From NCBI GenBank assembly GCA_022496805.1, contig CM040086.1, positions 11,658,501 through 11,722,500 on the forward strand: a stretch of 64,000 nt of DNA. Direction: 5' to 3'. The DNA is from Pohlia nutans (taxonomy: Eukaryota; Streptophyta; Bryopsida; Bryales; Mniaceae). The translations under genes were made by a program, and so were the position numbers. Positions 46,351-58,962 of this stretch are shown in pieces. Under the pieces are notes generated by a model. That model worked only from the letters and a program-made list of their open reading frames with translations. It was not told the origin of the DNA and did not search any database. How positions within the stretch are numbered: the stretch's first letter is position 1; each line of letters starts with the position of its first letter.

Positions 46351-46444
46351 ATACCCTTATAAACGTGATGGATTGTGGACTGTACTGTGTGCATAAATAG
46401 ATAGAAATTCCCATCCTCTTTCGAGGCTGGCGTGAATAAAGTGT
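46073..46444. repeat. Inverted repeat bracketing ASR-like exon 2
   Basis: 46073-46102 (ACACTTTATTCACGC...) and 46415-46444 are complementary at 28 of 30 positions, with weaker pairing outside. The left arm is in the intron; the right arm is in the 3' UTR or flank. Confidence 0.8.
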
Positions 46445-46485
46445 TTGTTCGTAATGACAATGAGCCAGTGCCCACTGGACACATG

Positions 46486-46887
46486 GCCATTGGTGCAACG
46501 ATGTGCACAAACTCTTAAGTATGTGATTGTGATAAACCTTGGCTCACAGTTTGGGACTAATATGCCAGTGACATATTTGTATATGATCTGCAATATGATG
46601 TACCGGACCTTGAGATATGACATGTGATTACCATATTTAACCATCATGAGTGTGATCTTTTGAGGACATGGAGCACTTGGTGTATGCAATTTTCTATGCC
46701 TTTACAATGTCGAAGTTTGGAAATTTTAGTTCTCAAAGGGGAGTGGCTTTCTTTTTCACCTTTTCTTCAAGTTGATTATTTTTTGATCCCACAAAGTTCT
46801 TTTGCATGATGAAAGTTCTTATAATCATCCCTGCAGAAATAAATGGTAGTTAGTGAAAATGTCTAAGCCCAATTCGTGCCATTCTGG
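46486..46887. other. ASR-like gene 3' flank
   Basis: No other gene recognised. Confidence 0.35.
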
Positions 46888-47052
46888 CACAAGGAACCCT
46901 GACCATATTACTAGGCAGTAAAGGGTACAAGAATGATGTGAAATCTTGGAAATCACTTGCTAAATTGAACAACCACTTGGAAAATTTGCTATAAACAGCA
47001 GTTTGGCAATAATGTTTACTTCCTAGTGAATTATTGGACAAGGTTTCCTGTG
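46888..47052. mobile_element. MITE with CACA(A/G)GGAACC ends
   Basis: Starts CACAAGGAACCCTGACC and ends in the complement of CACAGGAAACCTTG. Very similar to 45559-45701 about 1.3 kb upstream. Confidence 0.65.
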
Positions 47053-48389
47053 TAGCGAATGTGAGGCTGCCACTACGTTTTGAACATGTTCACTTCCACC
47101 ATTTCTTCGGTTGCACTTGCAGCACCAGATTCGCTGAGAAGTCTAATACCTAACATATCATAAATCTTCATGTTAGTTATTTTGGCAAAATTTCAAGAAA
47201 TTGGCACTTTTCCCAAATATTCATTTGGAACTTCAAATCAATAACAATAGTATTTTTTTTCAACCTTATGCAATTGAATGTTGTTATAATTTTCGTGTTA
47301 TGAAACAAGCTTTGTTGTACACATGACCCATATGCCATACATTATCTCTGATGCATCCTTAAAAACCCTCACAGCTTCTAAATTCATGTGAACATTCGTT
47401 CTCAGCTTAGCCAAAGGATCCAAAATTCCACTAAGGTAGTGGTGCATATTTCCATTTGAATTCCAGGTTTGCATATTTAGGCCTGTGAAAGAAGAAGTTT
47501 ATAATTTTTGGATGCTCCGCAAAGCTAGTTCAAAGACATCCCAAAAAAAACACATTTTTGAGCATTTCTACAATTTTCTTTGAATTTTTAAGCCTGAAAG
47601 CATAGAGTGGCCATTAACCGCCTATAGGGTCTTAGTTTTCATGAGAGGTTGAATTTTGAAAATAGTGGGCTTACTGCACCAATCAAAAGAACTCAACTTT
47701 CCAAGGCATAGATGTAATTAGAACGTTCCTAAAAACTTTTTAGGTCCAAACCGGGTGGTTTCCAGCCCCCCAATCCTATGGATCGGAAATTGGGACTGGT
47801 CGGAAATATGCACAGTTACCTTATTGCTCCTCAGTTATTCAGTTTCCACAAAAGCCATACCCTAATACCTAAATGCAACACTATTGATAGCAGTCACTTG
47901 ATTCCCCTCAAAAACTGCAATCTCGAAGATACATCAAATGAAATTATACACCAACGTCCTTCAGGACTTGAGCTGAATCATCCTCTGATTGCTGTCCAGC
48001 ATGAAAATGGTTACATAGTTTCTGGAGAATTTTAATTTTTACAGAACAAGCTTCTGTGACCCAAATCCTCCATCAGAATGGTTGCTCAAAGCTTTCCGAA
48101 TTCATGTGAACATTCGCTCACGACGTCAGACCTTCCCCGAATTACTCCTGTTCGTACAAAAGCCAAACCCTAATTCTTGATTCACAAGAATCTCCACCAC
48201 TGTTGATAACGGTGGCATAGGATTCCCCACAAAGACCCGCAAAATCGTACAAATTCAAGAGCTATTAATAGCAATTGTCCAGCCACAGAATGCTTGCAAA
48301 TTCACCAGCTGGAAGCGAGTCCACATTGAGTCCTGTGCTCCAATTCTTCTGGCCTGCACGAGTATTGTAAAGGGTAGCTTGCTCACACG
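47053..48389. other. Intergenic, about 1.3 kb, no gene
   Basis: No gene recognised. No element boundaries found. Confidence 0.3.
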
Positions 48390-48531
48390 ACGCTGTGCTT
48401 GATTGCTGAAGGAAGGCAGACTAGCTTCACAAACCCTAACTTAAAAACCCCACTCCCACGACTCTCTGCTTGATTGCTGAAGGAAGGCAGACAAGCTTCA
48501 CAAACCCTAATTAAAAAAACCCCACTAGGTC
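48390..48531. repeat. Tandem duplication, 2 x 72 bp
   Basis: GCTTGATTGCTGAAGGAAGG recurs at 48396 and 48468, with CTTCACAAACCCTAA following in both units. Confidence 0.85.
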
Positions 48532-48575
48532 TGCCATGAGACCCCCATTCTAGAGAAGAGATTGAATGGAAAACC

Positions 48576-48753
48576 CATAACATTCAGGAGCATGCACTGT
48601 CCCTGCCTTGCCTCTACAGTAGATGGTGTGGAATATTTCATACCTAACAATACTTCATCAGTAGCTAAGTGAGCAGGTGGAGGCTCAAGGTGGTGAGCAG
48701 AGTGCATGAAGGAAAGGTAGTGGGCATACCGGTAAAAGCTACTAAATGTTATG
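48576..48753. mobile_element. AACATTC-type MITE
   Basis: CATAACATTCAGGAGC at the left and the complement of CATAACATTTAGTAGC at the right. In inverse orientation it matches 26194-26361. Confidence 0.65.
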
Positions 48754-51700
48754 CCTAAAAAACCTTGAATTTCCAAGGGTTAAATTGCTCTTTTATATCT
48801 CAATGGTTGCTCAAATGTATTTGATCCTCTGTTACTTTTCTATTGATTGCATTTTGTCCAAAATCAAACTTGAAGCAAGACTTCAATTCCATTAAAATGT
48901 ATGCCTCCAAAATAGGACAAAATTAAATAAAAACATCAATGAATTTATCAACTATCCCTATTATAGAAGATAGAACTTATTTCTTTGTATATTCTCAATT
49001 TAGCTTATTGACATGGCCTTTACTTGAACATTCTCTATGTTTTCAAACTTGTTTATTAACTTATTTTAAAGTATACTTATATAGTACATAAGTGCAAAGA
49101 TTTCAAACTTATAGATTTTCCAACTTGGAAGACTTGAAATCTTAAGAAATCTATAAAGAAGCTTCAAATTAGATGTTGTCCTACCCTTTCAATTGTGACC
49201 CAAGAAGAAGTCAAACCAAGAATCAAACATTCCTATTGGTCTAAACAAAGTCTTGGCCCAACTTCCGTTTGGACATAATCCTAAACCTACAAGATTTGAA
49301 ATCCTATATGAGGTGTTCGGGAGAGAGAAAATTTTAGACAAGTCCAAATAAAATACTACACCAAAAGAGGTGAATGCCGGTATTCTTTCTTGGACCAGGT
49401 CAAGACTCCATTTTGAAGTTGAGTCCATTCCTGAGAATACAAGCTTCATTCTTGGCCCAAGTTTTCCACTCAGCAAAAGTGGTCTCGGTATTTTCTCAGA
49501 TACTTAGCTCGGACAACACCTATTTTGAACATTCGCTAGACAACACTAAGGTGGAAATGACGAATCTCTTCGGCACAAGTCCAAATGTCAAGTTCATATT
49601 CTGAAAAAAATCTTTGTATACATTATCTCTAGGAAGTGCAAAACTGTAAACAAATGCATACATTGGCTGCCTTTCTAGATTACAACGACATGCACTAGCA
49701 ATGTTTGGACAAAATAGAAATTATGTTGTTCCTCATTATGACAACTTAGCTCAAATGCAATGTGAGCAAATTTCGATATTGATGTAGATTAGATTAGACT
49801 ATGGTTTAGATTAGGCGACGACAATTGAAGGTTAGGTAATGTGAAAGTATTATCTCATAATGTCTATAGAGCCCATATAAAGAAGAAGTGGCAGCATTGG
49901 ATTGGATGAAGGAGAGCAAATTTATTTCCCATAACTAGGGGTTGCTGTGAAGTTATGGTGCCTTTCTTTTGGGACCCTTAATGGACATTATTGAAGAAGA
50001 TCCAATGGTTCAAGTTGTAACTGTAACAGGAAAGTACATGATTGACCAAAGTCCATTAATGGAGTTTATGTCCAATAACCTCCTCGAGCCTACCACCTTG
50101 CGAAAGTTACCTAGTCCATTATAAGAAATAATATGTTGAACTATAGGAGTGGCAATGAATGTTGTTTGCATAATGAAGCCCTATCCGAGGGAAGTCATTG
50201 TCAAAAATTTAGATTACTATGAAAGAACATATATAGGATGTCTTTTATTCATTCGAGATAAAAATTAGTATAAATTTATAGAAGTAATATAGAATGTTCT
50301 AAAACCAATTTGGGAATATTTTAGGAACATTCCTAAAATACATATATATATAATATATCCTAAATATACTATAAATAGTATAATATTCCAATTATTTCAT
50401 GGCCCTCATTAAATGCCCTTTGTTCGCTCACATGTACCCAGAATTTATACTAAGTGACTTCCCCGAGAGCTCTAATTCTTGTTATTGGATACAACCCCAG
50501 TGGTTGAATTTCAATCATAGGATTCAAAAAGACATCGTTATGCTAATATAATTGTGCTTTCCCTATCCTCTTTTTAATTGTCAATCCTACCAAAATGAAT
50601 GGACTCTTTTAAAGTTGTGGACATGGTCATCAAAAATAATCTGCAAATCAATACCTACTACCAATAATATTTTCTATAATGCATCCAGGGAAGATTTTCT
50701 ATGGTTGAGGTGATTATACGAAGGCATTTTTCATAGGGGTTTGGAAAGCCTATATGTTAGGATGGACATAAGCAAGAATGAATGGAAGAGCCACTTGTCA
50801 TTGTTGGGCATGGCGTAAAGAAGGCTACTAGTATGAATGATACAAAGGCAAACCACATCATTCATATTGGTTGTAATTGTGCCTAGCAAAATTTGGATTA
50901 AGACAAAGTGATAAAAGAGCTGGTAATCTTATAAAAGACGGGAAGTACACTTGAGCAACCGTGTTTTCTCAACAATACTCTTAATCCATACACACTACCT
51001 CTAATAGAGCTTTTTGAATGACCATCTTACAATCTTTGAATTGGCTTTCAATTCACAAATTATGTACATAATGATCATTCAATCTATGAATAAGGAATTT
51101 CTCCAACACAAAACATATAGTCTATGAACAAGGGATTTCTCCAAGGAGCCTTGTTCTAACAAACTGGCCAATGTACACGTCTAAATAACTACACATATTA
51201 ACAATACTCATATACAAAAAACTTCCTTACATTCGGGCCTACTTGTGAAGAAATTCCTTGTTCATAGATTGAATGACCGAAACATATAGTACGTGTACAG
51301 AATGTGGCGCTTTCCTAAGTTCAAATTTACTTGTGGTTTAATTATGATGGGTTGTGCGTAGAGAATGCGGCACTTTTCCGATAGGGATTTATGACTCTAG
51401 TGGAGCAATTCCCTCTCCTACTGTGAAAGACTCCGGAAAATTGCCACGCTTAGAGTCGTTGGAACTTGGAAGTTGTTGTTGCTCGTTTTGCACCATTTTT
51501 TTCAACATTGCGACATTGCTACAGTCAAAAATGGATTCATCATTTGCAAGCACCATTTGTTAGAGCTAGTTGAATAAATCAAACTCAAAGAACTTGCCAC
51601 TAGTCATATATATGGTGTTGTAGCCCTCCGACATGATGGAACCCCAACTGTGAGACTCTATTTCTATGATTACACTCAAATGGACGCTGTAATTGAAGGA

Positions 51701-52386
51701 ATGGTGCAACAAGAAGAATTGTGGTTGAATGGCTATAATCACATACAAAGCTCTTACCAAAGCTCTAATGTGTAGCACTCAAAAATTGAATGTGTTCAAG
51801 GCATCAAGGCCCTACCTTTACATAGGCCTCAGTGCTCGGGGAGTTCACTACAATAATATCAAAAAACAACGTGCGGGAAAATATAGGGTAATTTATATTC
51901 ACAAAAGGAAAAACTTAGAATTTTCTTAGAAGTAATATAGATGAGTATGTACAATAAAATTTGTATTATATATAATATAGGCTTGATGTAAACAATGCAT
52001 ATTTTTTAATATTTGTAAAAATATACCGTAGGAGTTAAGGATCCCAGGTGTTTTCAAAAGTTAGGAATTGTTTTGCAAGATGAACATGACATCTTTCATT
52101 TGCTATAAATGGTTTCGCTAGTGTTTTTAAGTATAGAAAAAAATTCTCAAAATAAATTAAAGGAGTTTTGGTTGATCTTGTGTCTGTCTATTTCAAACAG
52201 GATGTTGTAGTATTAACTCTATACCCTTTTACATTATAGCATGGACCCTCTTTTTGCTTGGTGTGTTTTTGGTGTGTTTTTTTTTTTTTTTTTTTTTGAC
52301 ACTCAATACCGTTGTGTTTAATTGTGCGTGTAAGTTGATTGAGGACATGGGCTAATTTTGTTGTTTGAAAATGTTTATGAACACTC
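48754..52386. other. Intergenic, 3.6 kb, no gene assigned
   Basis: The largest stretch without anything I can name. It is AT-rich, and all ORFs are under 100 codons. A frame around 51370-51470 gives IPSPTVKDSGKLPRLESLEL, faintly leucine-rich-repeat-like. A (T)21 tract lies near 52279. Confidence 0.3.
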
Positions 52387-53120
52387 TTAACCCTTAAACG
52401 CCGGCAGAGCCATTTTGTGGCTTTTGGATGACTGAAAAGGCTTGTTTCTCAACAGAAAAAGAGTATTTTCATCCATTTCTGTCTGTGCACCTCCTTGCTA
52501 CTCTTCTACACAGCACATGCATGGGAGATATCCACCATGAGACTTAATTTGGGGCCTTCAATGGAAATTAAGTGGTAAAAACGGATCTCCATGTCATGTA
52601 TTTTGAATCATATGACCTTTTCTACAAAAATTCAATTTAAACCATGAAGATGGCGTTTTTTGTATATGAGCTTAACTAAGAAAATGAAGTTTATCAAGTC
52701 CACTTTTGACTCCATCTTGAAATTTTGGAAAATTACTAATATTAAGTATTTTATAGCAATTGCAAGTTCAACACTTATTATCATAGAGGTACCTTTTACT
52801 AATTTTAGAGACACGGATGATTTTCATCCACCACTATGTACTCCAATGTAAGTGAGACCTATGGAAAAAAAATTGGAATTTTTGAGTATATTTTCTAATT
52901 TATATGAATTTTCTTAAGGATTTCCTTAAAAAAATCATAGTAATTTCAGTTTTTTTGGAAAATAACGGAAAAAATTACTGCACATAGAAAATGTAAGGTT
53001 TCATTTAGGAAAAATGTTTCAAAAATAATATCAGTCAATTTGAGTGAAAAATAGAGAAAACAGAACAGTCGCTATGACCATTCTGAATCCATGGCCATAG
53101 GCCCGGCGTTTAAGGGTTAA
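52387..53120. mobile_element. TTAA element, family F
   Basis: Bounded by TTAA at 52387-52390 and 53117-53120. The ends are CCCTTAAACGCCGGCAG and (inverted) CCCTTAAACGCCGGGCC. The hairpin AGCCATTTTGTGGCT lies 17 nt inside the left end. Confidence 0.85.
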
Positions 53121-53930
53121 TGTAAGACTTTGTTGTGCCTTGGATTTTGGTGACTTAGTACTTGGAATGCTCTTGAACCCCTTAGAGCAAAATCAAATAA
53201 TTATAATGAACATACCTAGCTTTAAATTAGAGCTTCATAAAATTTAAAAGTAATTATAGGGTCATTTAAAAAACAAGAAATTAGCAAATTATATAATAAT
53301 ACGGTACAAAATATTAAGAATGAATAATTAATTACCCCCCAAATAAATACCTTTGTCACGCACGTGTATACATATATACATGTCTAGTGAACTCCCCGAG
53401 CCTCAGTGTATGCTTCAATTGTCAAATTTGTTCCAAATTGCTCTTATTAAGACTAAACAAGATACAAAATTAATGTTGTAGAACAACATGTGCTAAATGC
53501 CAACAACATTGATTTCATATCAAAATCCACAAGCTCAAGGTTCAACATGAAAAACAATTCAAGTCAAATCTCACCACTAAGGAATTTTTTGTTTGTGTCT
53601 TGAAAATGCAACAATGCATACAAATTTATAATAACTATTGCATTACACTTAGGATTCATTAATATATATTAAAAAAAATTGTATTATTTCATGGGCAATT
53701 TCTAATGATGATTTCAACTTGCAATATCTAATTACAATTCACAATTTTCTTTTGAAACCGATGTCTAAAAAATTGAATAAAAACATGGTTTACAATGGTA
53801 AAATTAGACCAGTTCTTGGACTAGTTCAAGAACTTTTACATAATAGTACTAATATTGATTGTTGCCGGTGGACAAAGTAGGTGCTTGCAGACAAAGTAGG
53901 TGCTTGCAAACAAAGTTTGATAATTGTGGT
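53121..53930. other. Intergenic, nothing recognised
   Basis: AT-rich. A 20-bp direct repeat (ACAAAGTAGGTGCTTGCA) occurs near 53873-53910. No gene. Confidence 0.3.
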
Positions 53931-54144
53931 TTAACCCCTAAACATCCCATGGAGATAGTAGATATGTTGCCGTATAGTTGGCATTTGCTAAATTCTCAAT
54001 AACTCACTAAACCTACATTGATCTAAATTCCAACTTCTATGTCGAACTCAAACCCATTAAAAGTGTGGATCCATTCCAAATACAAAAAAAATACACTGTA
54101 TTCTACTTGCCGGAAAGGCATTTTTAGACGTTTAAGCGAGTTAA
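53931..54144. mobile_element. TTAA element, family G
   Basis: 214 bp, bounded by TTAA at 53931-53934 and 54141-54144. The left end is CCCCTAAACATCCCATGG. It shares GATAGTAGATA(T/C)GTTG and CCATTCCAAATACAA with 62160-62376. Confidence 0.75.
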
Positions 54145-55139
54145 ATTGCCATTACAACATATATTGCCAACCTTTAAGGCATTTTTAATTCACATTCAAA
54201 ATTTGAGAAATTTCGTAACAAAAATCTAACATTTAATTTGCAAAATCTAAAAGTGAATAGAATCTTAAAGAACATCACGTTTTGTCTTACCCTCAGATTT
54301 TTAATTAACATTGCTTACATCAAATGTATGTACATCAATTTTAATAGTGATATTAGTATCCGCTGTACTTTGAAAGTAGAACTTTCAATTGAGAATTAAC
54401 AATTTTAGATTATATTATTTAGAACTAACACTTCTAATTTTCAATTAACATTTGATTTTACTTAATTTTGTATAACACTCCCTTTGTCCTATATTTCTTG
54501 GAACTTTTGGATTGGAAAAAAGTGCATTGTCAAAGTGCACAACATGCACTCTAAATTCTAGAAGAGAAAGAGAATAGAGGGTTTTGAATGGACTTTTGAG
54601 CTATAAATTTTTCCAATGTTCAAATATGTGAAGAAAAATATTTTCCAGTTTTTTCAAGTTTTTTTGAATTGATTAAAGTTTCAAATTTTAATATGTGTTA
54701 TTTTTGGGAGGGATTCATTGTTTTTCTATTTTTAAAAAACTTTTTTTGATGGGTTTCTTTTTTTAATGTACTTGAGAATGAAATTTTGCAATTTGGATTA
54801 CTTTAAGATTTCTAATATAGAATTAAACTTTAACTATAGTGCATTCAAAGTTTGATCATAAACTGGCAAAATTGTTATTAAAATGGGGGTTTTGATATTC
54901 AAAATCTTCAACATAAAATCATTTTAGCATTCTATAATTATTATTTTTGGATAATTTGTTCATAAATCTAAAAGTTGGTTCACTCATTTTTTATTAAATC
55001 ATTGCTACATAATTTTCAAATTGGTTTGAAAGTTAGCTTTTTAAACAAAATGCTCAAATTGCACAAATGTGCACCGAAATGTAGCTAGTTCACTAAGAGG
55101 AGTTAATAAACCATACCATACAAACGCCATGATAAGAGT
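54145..55139. other. Intergenic AT-rich DNA
   Basis: No gene. ACTCCCTTTGTCCTATATTTC near 54477 looks like one Stowaway-type end without a partner. Confidence 0.3.
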
Positions 55140-56045
55140 TTAACCCCTAAACGTTCTCACCCTTTTCAAATTTGGCAGTTTTTCAAAGATGCATTATAAA
55201 ATGCAATTAAGAGGGATATTTTCAACTTGATGAATGAATGAAAGTTGTACATTATGCATTTTAGATTCTATCCATACGGTTAGATTTGCGATTGCTATCA
55301 CCAATATTCATGTATAAATTTTCAAACTTAAAATTTAGAGCTCTTTTGTGATATGATTACGAATAAGATATTGACAATCTAATAATGAGATTTTTTGGGA
55401 TGGAACACTTGTTTCATTAAAAGTACACATAGCCATGTGCACTTATTTTTTTGGTTAATTTTACTATTGACTCAGTATAATCTCAACAAAGAGCCCAAAT
55501 TGTGTATATGCACATACAAATTAATATTCATATATGTATGCATCAAATATAAGGGAAATCAATGAAAAAATGCATATATATTGTAGTAATTGATGAATTT
55601 AAAATGATGTAGGGGGTGGGCTTAAGCCCATCTCCCTTCTAGTTTGGAAAAAAGTAATGATGAAGGTGGGTCGGAAAAATTTCACCATGTGCACTTTTTA
55701 TATGGCACATGCACTTTTAACAAATATTATGAGTTGAAATGTAATACTATAAATGTAGTGATTTTTGGAGATTTTTTGGTTGCTTAATTTTAGTAGTTGA
55801 CTTTTTCAAGAGCCCTTTTGGACTAAAATCTTGCAAATTTGGGGGTGGAACACTACAACATTAAATGAGGCATAAAAATTTCACAAATCATCCCCTTTCT
55901 AATCGGATCACACATGCACAAAATTAACTTCCCATAAAAGTTTCAATAAAAATTCCACACTGCAAAAAGTGCATGATGGATGAGAAATTGGAGTTCGAAT
56001 CCGTACATCATGCAAAATATGCATCGTTGGGCGGTTAGGGGTTAA
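55140..56045. mobile_element. TTAA element, family L
   Basis: Bounded by TTAA at 55140-55143 and 56042-56045. The left end is CCCCTAAACGTTCTC; the right end is inverted CCCCTAACCGCCC. The right TTAA is also the left TTAA of the next element. Relative to the copy at 19312 it carries about 350 bp of extra sequence around 55390-55730. Confidence 0.75.
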
Positions 56046-56591
56046 CCCTTAGACGCGCTGGCGTCCAGATCCTGGACAATGAATGAATTTTGACGCGTCC
56101 CTTCACCACATACGGTGTTGTTTTTCATCCATCCAAGTTTTTTCTTGATTCTTGTGCTAGTTGACTACCATTTGTATGATATGGATCTTCAAAATAAGAT
56201 AATGTGAATTTTTGAAAAATTACAAAAGTGGTTTATGTCAAGTTTCAATATTAGTTCAAAAAGTGAGACCTTAAACATGATTTTCCATAATAAGTAGAAT
56301 CAAATAATGGAAACCATACCATCTTGTAGTGCATGTTATTCCATTTTCATTACAGTATTTTTTTTTTAAAATTGTGTTAATTTTGGATTTTTAATTGAAT
56401 TTCAAGAGAAAACCTTGCAAAATTAATTTATAAATATTAATAATAAATTTGATGAATCTGACCGTACAGATGTTATCTTCACATTGACATTTCCAACTTT
56501 TCTTTGTACATCAACTCCATTTTCGTTTTTCATCAACCATTTTATAACAAATCTTTGAAAACAGTGTTGAATCGGGACCTTAAAGGGTTAA
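56042..56591. mobile_element. TTAA element, family A, complete
   Basis: Bounded by TTAA at 56042-56045 and 56588-56591. The left end, CCCTTAGACGCGCTG, is followed by the hairpin-like GCGTCCAGATCCTGGAC. Same orientation as 24853-25399. Confidence 0.85.
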
Positions 56592-57459
56592 AGACAATGT
56601 AACTGGTATACACTTTACTTTGAAAATAATACAGAATCAACGATTTTGGATTATAATATTTAGAAGTAGCCCTTCTAAATTGTAACTAACAGTTGATTTT
56701 ACTAAATCCTATTAATAGTAGTAGTGGATTTTACTTTTACTATTTCCATTTGCAAATTTATAGTTGTTGATTCTTTTAATATATAAATGTTTTTAGAATT
56801 TATGATATTTCATTTATTTACAACAATGAGGGTTTTGAATAAAACACGTTTTTGGGACTTTGAACATTGAGAACTTATTGAGAACTTATAGGAGATTTAC
56901 ATTGAGAGATGAAAATCAAATATATTAAACACACAGAGGCTATTTATGATTATTAGAATATGTGAATTAAAACATTTGAATAGCGTTACAAGTATCTTAC
57001 GAGTATGTGCAATTTGGAATATGATTCTAAAAAGATTTCTTTATAAATCATGAGGAAGTTTTTATGAATTAAATCATGCTTTCTTTACGCTAATAAGATC
57101 AATCTCATTAATAAAAATTCTTTAACCACTTTGATTTTACCAAAAAAGAATTCTACTAATTTTCTCTAAAAATCAACATTGTGAAAATTTGTTTGCTCCT
57201 TATTTTTGTTTCCATACTTTTGTTTGTTTCTTATTTTTCAAGATTACTAACTAGATATTTACAGATTTATCTCAATTATCTCATCTAATTCTCATTGAAA
57301 ATAGAATTTATCTCTCAAATTTTACTAGTTTTTCTTCTAAAACTTTAATTTTGAATCAATTATTTGAGCATTTCATCATTTCATTCAGTTGTTCTTCTTA
57401 CACTACATTGTTAAAAAATATCACATTGCTTAGCCCCCAAATGAATAAAATTGTCTATT
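56592..57459. other. Intergenic AT-rich DNA
   Basis: No gene seen. Confidence 0.3.
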
Positions 57460-57640
57460 TTCATATCCAAGTGTGCACGTGTGTCCATGACCTCCTCTAA
57501 AAAAACCTTTTATATACGAGGGGTTATATGTCTAAAAACCTTTGTATACAGATCTATTTTGTTCTAAACATATGTTTAATATAAATGTACGTCAATATTT
57601 TCAACTCTAAATATGTTTATTGTATGTATACGTAATACAA
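57460..57640. mobile_element. Mutator-like MITE fragment
   Basis: Shares TTTTCAACTCTAAATATG and the following 40 bp with 38966-39231 and 45780-46024. Its right end is replaced by repeat P. Confidence 0.5.
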
Positions 57641-57908
57641 CACCCTTTTTCGTCCTGGACTTAATAGCCTGGAAAGAATTAGAACTTAAAAATCTAATAA
57701 CGAGAGCTTTGTGACTCGTGTATGACACAGAATAGCTTCATTGCTGAGAATTTGTTAAGAAAACAGACCATCCTACATGACTTCATGTGATCAAATCATC
57801 CGATTTCTCCTAAGATCAATTCCCAACTCTTGTGTTATTGAATTGGATTCTTTGACGATTCCCAAGGGTGTCTAGAAGGCGAGGCTAAAGAATGTTATAA
57901 TTTCACCA
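57641..57908. repeat. Dispersed repeat P, copy 2
   Basis: Homologous to 12465-12730 (shared CACCCTTTT.CGTCCT start and GATTCCCAAGGGTGTC near the end). It directly follows the truncated Mutator-like MITE. Confidence 0.7.
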
Positions 57909-58112
57909 GCTAAAAAACCGGGAGGGGGTGTTGGCTTTGTTGGCTTGACTTTTCTTCATAACATTCAGTAGCCTTCAAGAAGGCTACCTTTAAGTTTCAT
58001 CCACCTTTATAAATGAAGCGACCAGTGATTTGTAATTGAACAGATTATTGAATCAAATAAACAATTACAAGACATTGTTGAATTGTAACTGAATGAGTGC
58101 TTTCAATTACTA

Positions 58113-58389
58113 AGGTAGAGGGCTCTAAACCCGTCATAGTTCTAAATCCGCACTCTACCAAGGACAAACATTTTGAAATTTTGGATGTACCCATGGTGAA
58201 GAGCACCACCTTAGAACTTCATTTCAACTTCAGAAATTCATAACTAATTTTAGGAACATCCAATTTTTTTGATTCAAAGTATGTTGGTCTTTGCTTGGAT
58301 TTGTTTTCCAGTGAAAAATCATGCTCAGTTCTCCCTGTGTCCTCATAATACTACAGGCCTTAAAGTGGCGGGTTTAGAGCCTCCTACCT
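58113..58389. mobile_element. TA-flanked MITE with AGGTAGAGGGCTC ends
   Basis: Inverted ends AGGTAGAGGGCTCTAAACCC and AGGTAGGAGGCTCTAAACCC, with TA at 58111-58112 and 58390-58391. Confidence 0.75.
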
Positions 58390-58416
58390 TATCCTACTTT
58401 AGTTAGTTGCTCTTGC

Positions 58417-58962
58417 TTAACCCTTTAACGTCCCGATTCAACACTGTTTTCAAAAATTTGTTATAAAATGGTTGATGAAAAACGAAAATGGAGTTGATTT
58501 ACAAAACAAAGTTGTAAATGTCAATGTGTAGATAACATCTGTACGGTTGGATTCATCATATTTATTATTGATATTTTAAAAGTAATTTTGCAAGGTTTTC
58601 TCTTGAAATTCAATTAAAAATCCAAAATTAACACAAAAAAATTTAAAAATATTGTAATGAAAGTAGAATGACATGCACTACGAGATGGTATGGTTTCCAT
58701 TATTTGATTCTACTTACTATGGAAAATCATATTTAAGGTCTTTCTTTTTGAACTAAGATTGAAACTTGACATTAATCACTTTTGTAAATTTTCAAAAATT
58801 CACATTATCTTATTTGGAAGATCCATACCGTACAAATGGTATTCAACTAGCATAAGAATGGGGAAAAAAAAATGGATGAAAATCATCCGGTACCTACAGA
58901 AATCGAGCTGCTGAAATTCATCCGGCGTCCAGATTCTGGACGCCGGCGCGCTAAAGGGTTAA
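58417..58962. mobile_element. TTAA element, family A, best intact copy
   Basis: Bounded by TTAA at 58417-58420 and 58959-58962. The ends are CCCTTTAACGTCCCG and (inverted) CCCTTTAGCGCGCCG. The near-perfect 21-nt hairpin centred at 58934 (GCGTCCAGATTCTGGACGC) lies 14 nt inside the right end. Its TTAA at about 58732-58735 is the empty site matching the insertion at 2791. Confidence 0.9.

Noticed and set aside
46082..46510. 142-codon minus-strand ORF across ASR-like exon 2
   Set aside because: Antisense shadow of a real exon. Its internal repeat simply reflects the inverted repeat arms.
51354..51563. ORF with a leucine-rich-repeat-like stretch (GKLPRLESLELGSC)
   Set aside because: Only one weak repeat, no neighbouring repeats, no ATG and no splice-linked exon. 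Chance or an unprovable fragment.
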